Shown: in pieces, positions 36,497-44,347 of the stretch
Layout: each line of letters opens with the position of its first letter
How positions within the stretch are numbered: the stretch's first letter is position 1
Source of the DNA: a virus
Length of the DNA stretch: 64,000 bases
IMG/VR virus record: IMGVR_UViG_3300009418_004817
Coordinates: 1 to 64,000 of that record
Reading direction: 5' to 3' (one strand)
The notes under the pieces: model-generated
The model's input: the letters and a program-made list of their open reading frames with translations, nothing else
Told to the model about the DNA's origin: nothing
Databases searched by the model: none
Translations under genes and position numbers: made by a program

Positions 36497-36665
36497 CTTG
36501 CTTAACTTCCACTAGTGGTGGATTTATAATAATTAGCTCACTTTGTGACGGACCCGTGACTGCAAAATCGAATCCCCTAAGAACTTCGGTAATGTCGCTC
36601 TGCTCCATTAACGATTTTTGTAGAGCCATCATAATAGCCCCCATTGCTTGATTAGATAATTTCAT
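36489..36665 (-). CDS. Small conserved-looking protein (58 aa)
   Basis: This short ORF reads MKLSNQAMGAIMMALQKSLM, then E-Q-S-D-I-T-E-V-L-R-G-F-D-F and ends in N-P-P-L-V-E-V-K-Q-D-A. AAAAAGGAGA lies 7 nt before its ATG, a near-perfect ribosome site, and the stop overlaps the ATG of the zinc-ribbon gene by 8 nt. I recall similar short proteins beginning with an M-[KR]-L-S-N-x-A-[LM]-G-A-[IV]-M-M-A-L pattern in T4-like marine phages, where they are uncharacterised. Its place just before the sigma gene suggests, without proof, a small transcription or assembly accessory factor. Confidence 0.7.
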   Translation of the reverse strand: MKLSNQAMGAIMMALQKSLMEQSDITEVLRGFDFAVTGPSQSELIIINPPLVEVKQDA

Positions 36666-36678
36666 TTCATTCTCCTTT

Positions 36679-37620
36679 TTATCTTAAAATATTTTTTGCA
36701 TTAGTATAGGGATCTTGAAAATCAACGATTTTAAGGGCCCGTACAATTTCGTCTATGCCCTCCTCAATTGTTATTGTCGTCTTGAACCCTAATTTGTTTA
36801 TCTTCTCATAGCTCACTATATAATCTCTCTTATCTGCATCAGAACCAATCTCCTCGTAATGCACAAACGCATTGGTTCTCTCCGCAATCATGTTACACAC
36901 AGCCTCCTTGCTGTAATTCATTGATGCATCACCAACATTGTAGACATTATTGATCATCTTATCCAGATTCTGCAAGGCGAATATAAACGAATTTGCCATA
37001 TCTGCAACATGTATAAATGTTCTCATAAAGTCTTTTTCATAAACTACCAAATAACCATCCTTCATGCACTTGTTGGTGAAATCGTTTATAAGTAAATCCA
37101 ATCTAAGCCTTGGAGATATACCAAACGCAGTGGCGAATCGATAAGCTATGGAGTTGTTCCTCTCCAGCAACATCTTCTCTGCTTCGGTTTTTGTATAACC
37201 ATACAAGCTCAGAGGATTAAGTGGCGTTTCCTCTGTGCAAACGCCATCGACTGTGCCATAGTTACTGCCCGTCGAGCCATATAAGATCACCTGATCGGGC
37301 GTGCAGGCTTCTATCAAGTTGACGGTGCCTTGGACATTAACTTCTTTGGTTAGTTGGGGATTGTTCTTGCAAGCCGGAAACCCGACAATCGCTGCCAAGT
37401 GTATTACAACATCGTTTCCTTCGACAGCCGACTTTAGTTCTGGGGCCATTCTAATGTCCCCTCTCACAAAATTAAAGTTTTTAAATCTAAAAAATGGAAG
37501 AAGTTGATTCCCCCCAAACATTAAATTATCAAACACTGTCACTTCATGCCCAGCTTCCAAAAGCTTAGGCATTAGTGTGGTACCAACATACCCGGCGCCG
37601 CCGGTTACTAAAATTTTCAT
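36679..37620 (-). CDS. NAD-dependent epimerase/dehydratase (extended SDR)
   Basis: The 313-residue protein has the extended SDR layout. The Rossmann motif TGGAGYVG is at residues 6-13, the acidic ribose-binding D31 at the end of strand 2, the L-A-A-x-V-G nucleotide-binding segment near 75-80, and the active-site YGYTK with Y140 and K144, preceded by Y-G-S-T-G-S. Substrates of this class are nucleotide sugars. The C-terminal domain (F-M-R-T-F-I-H-V-A-D-M) is typical for UDP- or dTDP-sugar epimerases and dehydratases. It is the last gene of the glycan island in transcription order and starts with an ATGA overlap to the preceding sugar gene. The exact substrate cannot be read from the sequence. 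Confidence 0.85.
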   Translation of the reverse strand: MKILVTGGAGYVGTTLMPKLLEAGHEVTVFDNLMFGGNQLLPFFRFKNFNFVRGDIRMAPELKSAVEGNDVVIHLAAIVGFPACKNNPQLTKEVNVQGTVNLIEACTPDQVILYGSTGSNYGTVDGVCTEETPLNPLSLYGYTKTEAEKMLLERNNSIAYRFATAFGISPRLRLDLLINDFTNKCMKDGYLVVYEKDFMRTFIHVADMANSFIFALQNLDKMINNVYNVGDASMNYSKEAVCNMIAERTNAFVHYEEIGSDADKRDYIVSYEKINKLGFKTTITIEEGIDEIVRALKIVDFQDPYTNAKNILR

Positions 37621-38393
37621 GTAAGGTTGCCCCTCTCGCGCTCTGTCTTTACAAAATTTGACAAATCTTCAACTATTTCTTGTTCGCTGTAGAGATAATC
37701 TGATTGTAAATCCCAATATTTGGAATGTTTCGTTTTCATGTTGTAATGCACCAAGTTTGCTGCCGGCAATTCTTCCGGATCTTTCGAGAAAACCTCTCTA
37801 GTCAGGTCCCCTATCTTTATGGGAGATGACGAAATGTTTAATATTCTCAACCCATTGCTTAGTGCTATTTCTATATCTTTTGACAAATTATCTAAATTAT
37901 AAAACTGCATATAACTAAGCTTATTTGGGGCGTAACCATATCCCCCCCTTATCGCATCATATATGAAATTCTTTTTAAGACCTTTGCCAAATATCGATGG
38001 CAACCTAACTACCAAAGAGTCAAACTTTTTCAACGCATGTAACTCTAACATCCGGCGGTGGCGACCATATGGTCTTAAGTTATCAATTTCTATATCACAA
38101 TCTTCATCAACAGAGTCCAAATTATCGTAGACCCCTATTGTTGATATTAGAACCAACTTTTTAAACCTAGTATTATTTAAACTATCTATCAAACTCTCAA
38201 CAGAAGATAAGTCTTGTTTGGGGTTTTGATTGGCATACCACTTTACTCCAGGGGTGCCGGCACAGTATAAAGTGTCAATGCGTTCTCCTCGAATATCGTC
38301 AATGTTTTCAGAATTATAATGAGAACTAAAATCCACTTGATTCATTAAATTGGAGCCGACGAACCCTGTATGTCCAATAAGTGCCCTATCCAT
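37617..38393 (-). CDS. NAD(P)-binding sugar-modifying protein (SDR-like, degenerate)
   Basis: The 258-residue form starts at the ATG at 38393, where the overlap ATGGATAG with the aminotransferase stop and an upstream TTAGGA fit coupled translation. A longer in-frame start would lie inside the aminotransferase. The N-terminus has the SDR-like glycine motif ALIGHTGFVGSNL, then L-Y-C-A-G-T-P-G, L-I-S-T-I-G-V-Y and P-Y-G-R-H-R-R, where the usual YxxxK catalytic pair is replaced by Y-G-R-H-R. This suggests an atypical or reductase-like member rather than a classical epimerase. It lies among genes for nucleotide-sugar synthesis. The substrate is unknown. Confidence 0.75.
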   Translation of the reverse strand: MDRALIGHTGFVGSNLMNQVDFSSHYNSENIDDIRGERIDTLYCAGTPGVKWYANQNPKQDLSSVESLIDSLNNTRFKKLVLISTIGVYDNLDSVDEDCDIEIDNLRPYGRHRRMLELHALKKFDSLVVRLPSIFGKGLKKNFIYDAIRGGYGYAPNKLSYMQFYNLDNLSKDIEIALSNGLRILNISSSPIKIGDLTREVFSKDPEELPAANLVHYNMKTKHSKYWDLQSDYLYSEQEIVEDLSNFVKTERERGNLT

Positions 38394-39516
38394 AGTTCCT
38401 AACCACGTCAATAATCCTAGAAAACCCCCCATCCGTTAAATCTAAATGTAGTGGGAGCAATATTGTGTCCTTGTCTGCTCTTTCCAAATTGGGCAAATCC
38501 GTTCTTAACCCCCCAAATATATCATATATGTCATTTCGCCTGTTGTTCACATTTACTTGAATACCGTTTTCCCACATGTAGTGAGCAAATTTCCTCCGTT
38601 TATGTACATGCACAGGAAATATCTGATAATTTGGAACCCTGTCGTCCTTATAATTTATTAATTTGATATTGGACAAGTCAGACAGCCCTTTTCTATAAGC
38701 CTCTCCTATCTCTCTTCTCCTAAAGAGTGCTGTGTCTAATTCTTCCATAGCAACGCACGCTAATGTAGCTGTTATGTCGTTCATGTTCATTTTAAACCCC
38801 AAACCATCCGGATGGGCAGGAAGTGGATCCAAAATGTCCGTTTTCTTGGCGTCCCTGTCGATACCATACCACACCTTTTTCTTTAATGAATTATAAATAT
38901 CTTCTCTTGTGGTCGTAACGACTCCACCGTCACCACATGTGACAATCTTAACACACTGAAAAGAAAAACAGGCAACATCGCCTGTAGAACCAATTGGGTG
39001 GCCCCTGTATTCTGTGCCCATAGCGTGGGCGCTATCTTCAATAATGGGCAAATTATATTTTTGACCAACTTGGCGGATTTCCTCCAGATCTGCAGAGTTC
39101 CCAGCATAATGTACACACATAATCGCTTTTGTCTTATCAGTTATCTGTTTTTCAATGCTGATCGGATCAATGTTCAGTGTATCGTATTGGATATCTGCAA
39201 ATTTTGGAATTGCCCCCATTTCTAAAATGGATGTATTCGTCGCGATGAAGGTATAGGGAGTACTCACTACCTCGTCACCATAGCCAACGCCCAAAGCCGC
39301 AAGGGCTGCCTTTAGAGCACTTGTACCGCTTGTACATGCAACAGCATATGGGGCCTTAAATTTTTCACAGATTTTTTGTCTGAACTCTTTTTCTTTTTTG
39401 CCGGTATTAATCCATGTAGATTTTAGTGTTTTTTCTACTTCTTTCGCTGCACGTTCTGGTACATTAACAGACCATGTTCTTATTTCTTGGCCTATTACAT
39501 AGTCCTTATTTGCCAT
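38386..39516 (-). CDS. DegT/DnrJ/EryC1/StrS-family PLP sugar aminotransferase
   Basis: The 376-residue length is normal for the family. Seen motifs are C-T-S-G-T-S-A (62-67, phosphate binding), T-P-Y-T-F-I-A-T-N (86-94), E-D-S-A-H-A (160-165, with the Asp that contacts the pyridine nitrogen), and the PLP-binding lysine K190 in Q-C-V-K-I-V-T-C-G-D-G-G. These enzymes transfer an amino group to keto-sugars bound to UDP, dTDP, GDP or CDP. It is preceded by an SDR (11 nt overlap) and followed by another SDR, a usual trio for making amino-deoxy sugars. GGGAGGTG is found before the ATG. It probably feeds an amino sugar into the island's glycan. Confidence 0.9.
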   Translation of the reverse strand: MANKDYVIGQEIRTWSVNVPERAAKEVEKTLKSTWINTGKKEKEFRQKICEKFKAPYAVACTSGTSALKAALAALGVGYGDEVVSTPYTFIATNTSILEMGAIPKFADIQYDTLNIDPISIEKQITDKTKAIMCVHYAGNSADLEEIRQVGQKYNLPIIEDSAHAMGTEYRGHPIGSTGDVACFSFQCVKIVTCGDGGVVTTTREDIYNSLKKKVWYGIDRDAKKTDILDPLPAHPDGLGFKMNMNDITATLACVAMEELDTALFRRREIGEAYRKGLSDLSNIKLINYKDDRVPNYQIFPVHVHKRRKFAHYMWENGIQVNVNNRRNDIYDIFGGLRTDLPNLERADKDTILLPLHLDLTDGGFSRIIDVVRNYG

Positions 39517-40435
39517 GCAACACCTCCCTATAGTACTTGACTGTTTCTTCTATTCCCTTCTCATGGTTGTAAAACTGAAAATCACCCACAATTTCATCCA
39601 TTTTCCCAACCTTTAAAATTTTAATTGCGGCGCCGTCTTGATAATCAGTGTTAAATACCAAATCCCCTTCAAACCCAACTGCTTTGGAAATATATTGAGC
39701 GGTTTCTTTAATAGAATATCCTTTACCTTGAGCTAGATTGATAGGTTCAATTAATTCTTGATTATTCTCTGCTGCCTTGAGCATAATCTCACAAACGTCA
39801 TCGATAAAGATCCACTCCCTTATGGGACTTCCTGTACCCCAAATCTCAAACTCCGATGCAGACTCTTTTTGACAATCTAACATTCTTATAATCATTCCAT
39901 TCAATGCATGCACCTTGTTGGGATCCGTACTATCGCCCGGGCCATAGATCCCGGGCAACATCAGATTCACGCTCTTAACCCCATATTGCATACTGTAACA
40001 TCTTGATAGAAAATACAAGATTCTCTTAAAATTTCCAAATGAAAACACAGAGGGATGAACAGGACCAGATAGCCACTCATCTTCGTCTTGTAAAGTTGAT
40101 CCGTCGGCATAACAACAATTTGAAATAGGATTGATTATTATAGCTTTTGGAAAAACACGATTAACTACCTTATACAAGTTTATCGCCATGAGGCTGTTAT
40201 CAGTTATAACCTCGGCAGCTTTAGCGGTAACATAGTGTACACTGCCAACGTTGGCTGCAAGGTTATAAATTACACCCACATTGCCAATGTCACCTACAGC
40301 CTGAAGAAAACTATCATAGTCTCTCAAATCACACTCAGCAGTAGACAAACCCACCACATCGTGTCCCCTATCAGCTAAAAACTTAGATAAGCTCTTCCCA
40401 ACGAAGCCGGTATGGCCCAAAATTAAAGATTTCAT
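39506..40435 (-). CDS. SDR-family GDP-fucose-synthase-like epimerase/reductase
   Basis: The start is set at 40435, where GGAGGAG precedes the ATG by 4-5 nt. The 309-residue protein begins MKSLILGHTGFVGKSLSKFL (Rossmann glycine motif). It then has Y-N-L-A-A-N-V-G-S, I-S-N-C-C-Y-A-D-G and L-P-G-I-Y-G-P-G-D and closes with a W-G-T-G-S-P-I-R-E-W-I-F-I-D-D-V segment. The P-I-R-E-[FW]-[IL]-[FY]-x-D-D motif and the G-P-G/N-D loop are typical of GDP-4-keto-6-deoxymannose epimerase/reductase (fcl/WcaG) and close relatives. It may make GDP-fucose-like or related 6-deoxy sugars, consistent with the fucosyltransferase-like gene in the island. The exact product is uncertain. Confidence 0.78.
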   Translation of the reverse strand: MKSLILGHTGFVGKSLSKFLADRGHDVVGLSTAECDLRDYDSFLQAVGDIGNVGVIYNLAANVGSVHYVTAKAAEVITDNSLMAINLYKVVNRVFPKAIIINPISNCCYADGSTLQDEDEWLSGPVHPSVFSFGNFKRILYFLSRCYSMQYGVKSVNLMLPGIYGPGDSTDPNKVHALNGMIIRMLDCQKESASEFEIWGTGSPIREWIFIDDVCEIMLKAAENNQELIEPINLAQGKGYSIKETAQYISKAVGFEGDLVFNTDYQDGAAIKILKVGKMDEIVGDFQFYNHEKGIEETVKYYREVLHGK

Positions 40436-40728
40436 TCTCCTCCTCTCAATCTTCCAGTTAAAATGTCCTTTAACATAATCCAATCACAAGCTTTTGCCCA
40501 CAGCGGATTCCCAAAGGCAGCTGGCCTATTCTTTTCAAAAAAATAATGACCAGACCATGCAAATGGATAAACCACAAATGGGATCAATGGGATCAAAAGC
40601 CAATGTGAATTATAAAATACAAAAACTGTGAACATAATTGTGAATAGCTGCCCTAGAACGTGCAGCCTACGACACCACTTGTTTTGATGCAATGTTAAAT
40701 AATATTGATAATATTGTCTAAATGTCAT
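40432..40728 (-). CDS. Mpo1-like / DUF962 small membrane protein
   Basis: The 98-residue protein has conserved features of DUF962 (yeast Mpo1): Y-L-T-L-H near residue 14, L-H-V-L-G near 23, two hydrophobic segments (about 27-39 and 43-58), then A-W-S-G-H-Y-F-F-E-K-N-R-P-A (His61) and P-L-W-A-K-A-C-D-W-I-M. In yeast, Mpo1 is an iron-dependent dioxygenase acting on 2-hydroxy fatty acids, with membrane location and these His residues in the active site. The gene overlaps the sugar reductase by 4 nt and a 22-residue ORF by 11 nt, so it belongs to the island's operon. The family call is strong; activity in this virus is unknown. Confidence 0.82.
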   Translation of the reverse strand: MTFRQYYQYYLTLHQNKWCRRLHVLGQLFTIMFTVFVFYNSHWLLIPLIPFVVYPFAWSGHYFFEKNRPAAFGNPLWAKACDWIMLKDILTGRLRGGE

Positions 40729-40786
40729 TCCAATCCACTAATTGTTCCACCCATTTGTGTATTTTATAAATCTCACGAGATTTCAT
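40718..40786 (-). CDS. 22-residue miniprotein ORF
   Basis: This is a very short ORF (MKSREIYKIHKWVEQLVDWN plus D-I). Its start has an AAGGAGG site 5 nt upstream and overlaps the stop of the HAD gene as ATGA. Its stop falls 8-11 nt inside the Mpo1-like gene. This is the same coupling pattern as for true genes in this operon. The peptide is amphipathic with two Trp. It may be a true miniprotein or a ribosome-delivery leader for the Mpo1-like gene, whose own ribosome site is weak. Confidence 0.5.
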   Translation of the reverse strand: MKSREIYKIHKWVEQLVDWNDI

Positions 40787-41091
40787 TTTTCCTCCTTAAA
40801 AAAAACTTCTGTATTCATGACTTTATCACATATAAACAAATCATATATTGGCTTTCCAAGCTCAAGTTTATGATACTTGACTCCCCACTCTTTAAATTGA
40901 TTTTCCGTCACACTTCTCCAATCTAAACCGGTACCAGTTCCGCGGGCGGTCCAATAAACAATAGTGTTGCCCTCGTCATATAGTTCATTTATCTTGCCAA
41001 TTCGATCAAAATTTGGTTTTGCCTTAGAATAATTTCTATCTGGCGAAGAAATGCAGATTGTTTCATCGATGTCAACATATATTATCATCAA
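40783..41091 (-). CDS. HAD-superfamily phosphatase-like protein
   Basis: The 102-residue protein starts MMIIYVDIDETICISSPDRN and shows the HAD nucleophile motif DxDET near residues 7-11. Motif II is Y-W-T-A-R-G near 46-51, and a Lys follows in G-K-P-I-Y-D-L-F-I-C-D. It is small and lacks a cap domain, as in KDO-8-P-type or capsule-associated phosphatases. Its ATG overlaps the stop of the NeuB-like gene (TGATG). Next to NeuB and NeuA, removal of the phosphate from a 9-phosphate nonulosonic acid (the NanP/KdsC step) is the natural hypothesis, although this has not been proven for such a short form. Confidence 0.7.
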   Translation of the reverse strand: MMIIYVDIDETICISSPDRNYSKAKPNFDRIGKINELYDEGNTIVYWTARGTGTGLDWRSVTENQFKEWGVKYHKLELGKPIYDLFICDKVMNTEVFFKEEK

Positions 41092-41909
41092 ACACCTCGC
41101 AAGCTTTTTCGCTTTTCTAACTCAGAACCAAAAACCTCTCTCGGGCCCTTCTCTCCAATTGATTTTTCAACGTTTCGTATTCCATTTACCAGTTTCATCA
41201 ATCCAATTGGCTCAACTGATGCCAACTGATCACTACCCCACATTGTCCTATCCAAGGTAATGTGTCTTTCTATCCAAGAAGCTCCCAAAGCTGCAGCAGC
41301 AAATGTCGTAACTAGTCCATATTCGTGGCCGCTATATCCAATTTCTTTATTTGGATATTTTTCTTTTAAATGCTGTATGTAAGATAAGTTTAATTCTTCT
41401 ATATTGGAGGGGTAGGACGAATTAGTGTGCATAATGACGTCTGGATTGCAAGCCTCGACGCATTTTTCTATTTCTTCCTCTGTGCTCATACCAGTAGAAA
41501 TTATAAGAGTTTCACTATGCTCTCTCGCATATTTGCAAAGCTCTAAATTAGTTATTAGTGCAGATGGAATTTTCATAATTGATTCTTTATATTCACTGCA
41601 GAAATCCACCGAAGGCAAATCCCACACAGAAGAAAACCATTTAATATTTTTAGATTTACAATGTTTGTCTATTGCAACAAAGCCGGCGTTTCCAAACTCA
41701 ATCTTTTTTTTATAATTAATATATTTCATCTCTCCCCAAGGAGTCTGACGTAACAGATCTTGTTGTTTTTTTGGAACACATAAATCCGGAGAGCGCTTTT
41801 GAAACTTAACATAATCACAGCCGGCAATAGCTGCGACATCGATTAGTTTTTTTACAATGGGTAATGAACCATTGTGGTTGATTCCAATTTCTGCAACAAT
41901 GTTTATCAC
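41088..41909 (-). CDS. neuB: NeuB-family nonulosonic acid synthase, without C-terminal SAF domain
   Basis: The 273-residue protein starts at a GTG overlapping the previous stop (GTGA). It carries the NeuB TIM-barrel motifs: A-E-I-G-I-N-H-N-G-S at the N-terminus, Y-V-K-F-Q-K, M-K-I-P-S, I-S-T-G-M-S-T-E-E-E-I, G-Y-S-G-H-E and I-E-R-H-I-T-L-D-R. These enzymes condense phosphoenolpyruvate with an N-acetyl-hexosamine to form sialic, legionaminic or pseudaminic acid. Typical NeuB is about 340 residues with an antifreeze-like SAF domain, but this protein ends at K-R-K-S-L-R-G-V, exactly where that domain would begin. It lies between NeuA-like and HAD genes, forming a synthesis-activation set. The substrate sugar is unknown. 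Confidence 0.88.
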   Translation of the reverse strand: MINIVAEIGINHNGSLPIVKKLIDVAAIAGCDYVKFQKRSPDLCVPKKQQDLLRQTPWGEMKYINYKKKIEFGNAGFVAIDKHCKSKNIKWFSSVWDLPSVDFCSEYKESIMKIPSALITNLELCKYAREHSETLIISTGMSTEEEIEKCVEACNPDVIMHTNSSYPSNIEELNLSYIQHLKEKYPNKEIGYSGHEYGLVTTFAAAALGASWIERHITLDRTMWGSDQLASVEPIGLMKLVNGIRNVEKSIGEKGPREVFGSELEKRKSLRGV

Positions 41910-42556
41910 CTTCTATTTTCTCCTTTAAAGTTATTGAAATCCTTTAAATAATCCACATCAAATATCTTATTTTCCAGTGAATAAAAGAGTGTATCTTCGC
42001 AGTATAAATTCTTATCTAACTCGTCCACCGCTTTGGATTTTACAATCACCACATAGTGACACACTTCGAAACACGCTGGGTAGTCCTGTCTTCTGTAAAG
42101 TTTATGATTGACCACTTTTGCGCCTCTATAATTATCCAGCGTATAATAACTCATATAAGGGTGGTTTCCAATACTTTTTCCACAGAGCAAAGAATTGGCT
42201 TGATTTTCCAAATAAAAATCATATATTCTTTCAACTTCTTCAAACTTTCTCTGTGGATACGTTAGATACAAAGTAATCAGATCTTGATCGGATGTAATAT
42301 TGAAGTTTTGTATCACATCCTTTATGACAAACTTCATACTGGTGTCATCTCTTGATAGTTCAGGACCCCTTTGCAGGGTCTTAAAACCGTACTCTTCTGC
42401 ACGATGTATCAATTCCTCATCATCAGTAGTAACAATTGTACGATCACATAAGTATTTAGGTATTTGCCGAGCAGTATAATCAAATAGGTATCTATTCTTA
42501 TTAGGAAACCCCTTTGAATTTTTGCGAGCAGGTATTGTTATCCAAAAATTTTTCAC
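41906..42556 (-). CDS. neuA: NeuA-like CMP-nonulosonate cytidylyltransferase
   Basis: The 216-residue protein begins MKNFWITIPARKNSKGFPNK, the CTP-binding IPAR-x-x-S-K-x-x-x-x-K-N signature of CMP-sialic acid (and CMP-KDO) synthetases. It also has I-V-T-T-D-D-E-E-L, R-G-P-E-L-S-R-D-D-T-S (close to the family R-P-x-x-L-x-x-D) and L-Y-L-T-Y-P-Q-R (family L-Q-P-T-S-P-x-R). It would activate the NeuB product as a CMP sugar for a transferase. GTG start with GTGA overlap to the radical SAM gene. The product is slightly shorter than classical NeuA (about 225). KDO activation is the main alternative, but NeuB next door favours a nonulosonic acid. Confidence 0.85.
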   Translation of the reverse strand: MKNFWITIPARKNSKGFPNKNRYLFDYTARQIPKYLCDRTIVTTDDEELIHRAEEYGFKTLQRGPELSRDDTSMKFVIKDVIQNFNITSDQDLITLYLTYPQRKFEEVERIYDFYLENQANSLLCGKSIGNHPYMSYYTLDNYRGAKVVNHKLYRRQDYPACFEVCHYVVIVKSKAVDELDKNLYCEDTLFYSLENKIFDVDYLKDFNNFKGENRR

Positions 42557-44265
42557 ATTTCAAGAACCTTTTCTATTCTATTGGTATCTATATACTCTCT
42601 GGCTTGTAAAAACGTTTCTAGTGGCATGTTACCAAAATTTACAGGATTTCCATTCTTATCGTTCAGTACTTTCGTTGCATCATCTAATTCTAACACATAT
42701 TTATGAAAGTTTTCATCACAATTTGGTTGACCAAGCTTATCAAAAGAAATATCAAAATACTCCGTCAAATTGGGGCGCACAGTATTCCACATTTCTGTCC
42801 CGGGATATGCGGTCGCCGTAAACATTTTTGAATTAACGCTGGCCGCGGCGCTATTATACTCTTCTGTATCGGGGAGCGTTCCTTCTGTCCAAAACTCTTG
42901 TTGCCACTTTATAAAAGCAACACTGGTTTTAAGATGTTCCAAATCCTCACCAGGATAGCCCATAATCCAGGTACAATTGCCATGAATATTCGTCGTTTTG
43001 CAATTCTGTACTGCGTTTACCATTGTGGTAGGAAATTCATGAACAACTCCATTAATTTTCTTTTGAGTTAAACCATTTTTTAAAATAAAACCGCCCTTCT
43101 TCATCAAAGTTAAGGTGTGAGCCGAAGCAGATTCAGCCCCAAAGCCAATATAGACGCAACCAGACTCTGCCATATCATGCAATCTTTCATCAGCTTCGTC
43201 CATTCTTGTATGTGTTCCCCACCTAACTTTATCCAAACCGTATTCTTTGAATACCGGGACCATTCTTTTTATTCTTCTTTTGTCAACTGCAAAATTATCA
43301 TCCGGAAAGCCGATAAAATCTAAACCATATTTATCAACATACTCCCTCACTTGCTTTGCTATATGCTCGCTGGAGCGCATTCCATAGTTTCTTTCCCCTT
43401 GGGCGCCTCGATAACAAAAGGCGCACGCATACGGGCAGCCGCGGCTACTAACAGTGGTAAGGCTCCTCTCCATCTTAAATGGAGTTGCTGAACTATTGTT
43501 AGCCGCTAGGCCCCAAACTGGCACATTGATATAATCTTCCAATAAATTATGCCCATAAGGATCCGACTCCAATAAGTCAAAAGCCGGATACGGCAGATCA
43601 TCTAGGTTCCTTGGCCTATTGCCTTCGTATTGAAATCTAGGTTTATTATCAATCTCTCCAATGTAATATGGGCTCAACTTGGTTGACTTAACCGCTTTCT
43701 TAATGCCGTGATCTTTAATTACTTTTGCATCATTCAGTATTAAAAGAACTATATCATCGCCCTCAGAGCGACCAATTGCATCAAGCTCCGGTATCCATTT
43801 AAATAAACCTGTCTTAATCTCTGTTGCCAAGCCGTTACCAGTGACCAAAAAACAACCTGGCTGGTGTTTTCTAACCAATTTGGCCATTTCTTCTTGCCAC
43901 CTCAACGTAGTGATCTTACCTGAGAAAGCAATCACATCCTGATCTCCAACCTTTCTTATATGTTGAATAAGAAAATTTTCTGCTTCCTCATATGAGAAGT
44001 GCCGGCCAATGGGTAAATTCCTTTTTTCAGATATCTCATCTTTTATTCGATAACCATTTAAATCAAGTATGTGGGCCTCCGCACCATACCTTCTTGATAT
44101 GGCCGCCAATATCGCAGGACCCTCGGGAGGTACATTGGGCATGGCTGTTTCTCGAAGTGGCATGTTTATAAATGTAATCTTCATTCCCGCAAAAGAGTTG
44201 AAATTCAAATTCAGTTCTTTTATAAAATCACTGGGGTGTCTTATGAGTCTTTTATTCTTGGTCAC
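42553..44265 (-). CDS. Radical SAM enzyme with N-terminal B12-binding-like domain
   Basis: The 570-residue protein has an N-terminal B12-binding-type domain (M-K-I-T-F-I-N-M-P-L near residue 28, P-P-E-G-P-A-I-L-A-A, later D-A-I-G-R-S-E-G-D). The radical SAM core has V-S-S-R-G-C-P-Y-A-C-A-F-C-Y near residues 275-287, giving the CxxxCxxC cluster ligands, and G-F-G-A-E-S-A-S downstream. A longer C-terminal part includes Y-P-G-T-E-M. Such proteins make hard C-H changes, often methylation or rearrangement. The first start (GTG at 44265) has no ribosome site; an inner ATG at 44184 is an alternative and would begin at the B12 domain. It lies directly before NeuA in the operon. The substrate is unknown. 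Confidence 0.8.
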   Translation of the reverse strand: MTKNKRLIRHPSDFIKELNLNFNSFAGMKITFINMPLRETAMPNVPPEGPAILAAISRRYGAEAHILDLNGYRIKDEISEKRNLPIGRHFSYEEAENFLIQHIRKVGDQDVIAFSGKITTLRWQEEMAKLVRKHQPGCFLVTGNGLATEIKTGLFKWIPELDAIGRSEGDDIVLLILNDAKVIKDHGIKKAVKSTKLSPYYIGEIDNKPRFQYEGNRPRNLDDLPYPAFDLLESDPYGHNLLEDYINVPVWGLAANNSSATPFKMERSLTTVSSRGCPYACAFCYRGAQGERNYGMRSSEHIAKQVREYVDKYGLDFIGFPDDNFAVDKRRIKRMVPVFKEYGLDKVRWGTHTRMDEADERLHDMAESGCVYIGFGAESASAHTLTLMKKGGFILKNGLTQKKINGVVHEFPTTMVNAVQNCKTTNIHGNCTWIMGYPGEDLEHLKTSVAFIKWQQEFWTEGTLPDTEEYNSAAASVNSKMFTATAYPGTEMWNTVRPNLTEYFDISFDKLGQPNCDENFHKYVLELDDATKVLNDKNGNPVNFGNMPLETFLQAREYIDTNRIEKVLEM

Positions 44266-44347
44266 TGCGATTATCTATCATATAATAACACACATGAAGG
44301 CAGTTTTTAATGCTTTTAATTTCTCTATCATACTTGGCTGCACCCCC

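Noticed and set aside
44266-44347. A 17-codon ORF and a 9-codon ORF in the gap before the radical SAM gene
   Set aside because: Ribosome sites are poorly spaced and there is no coupling with both neighbours, so they are not distinguishable from chance frames.
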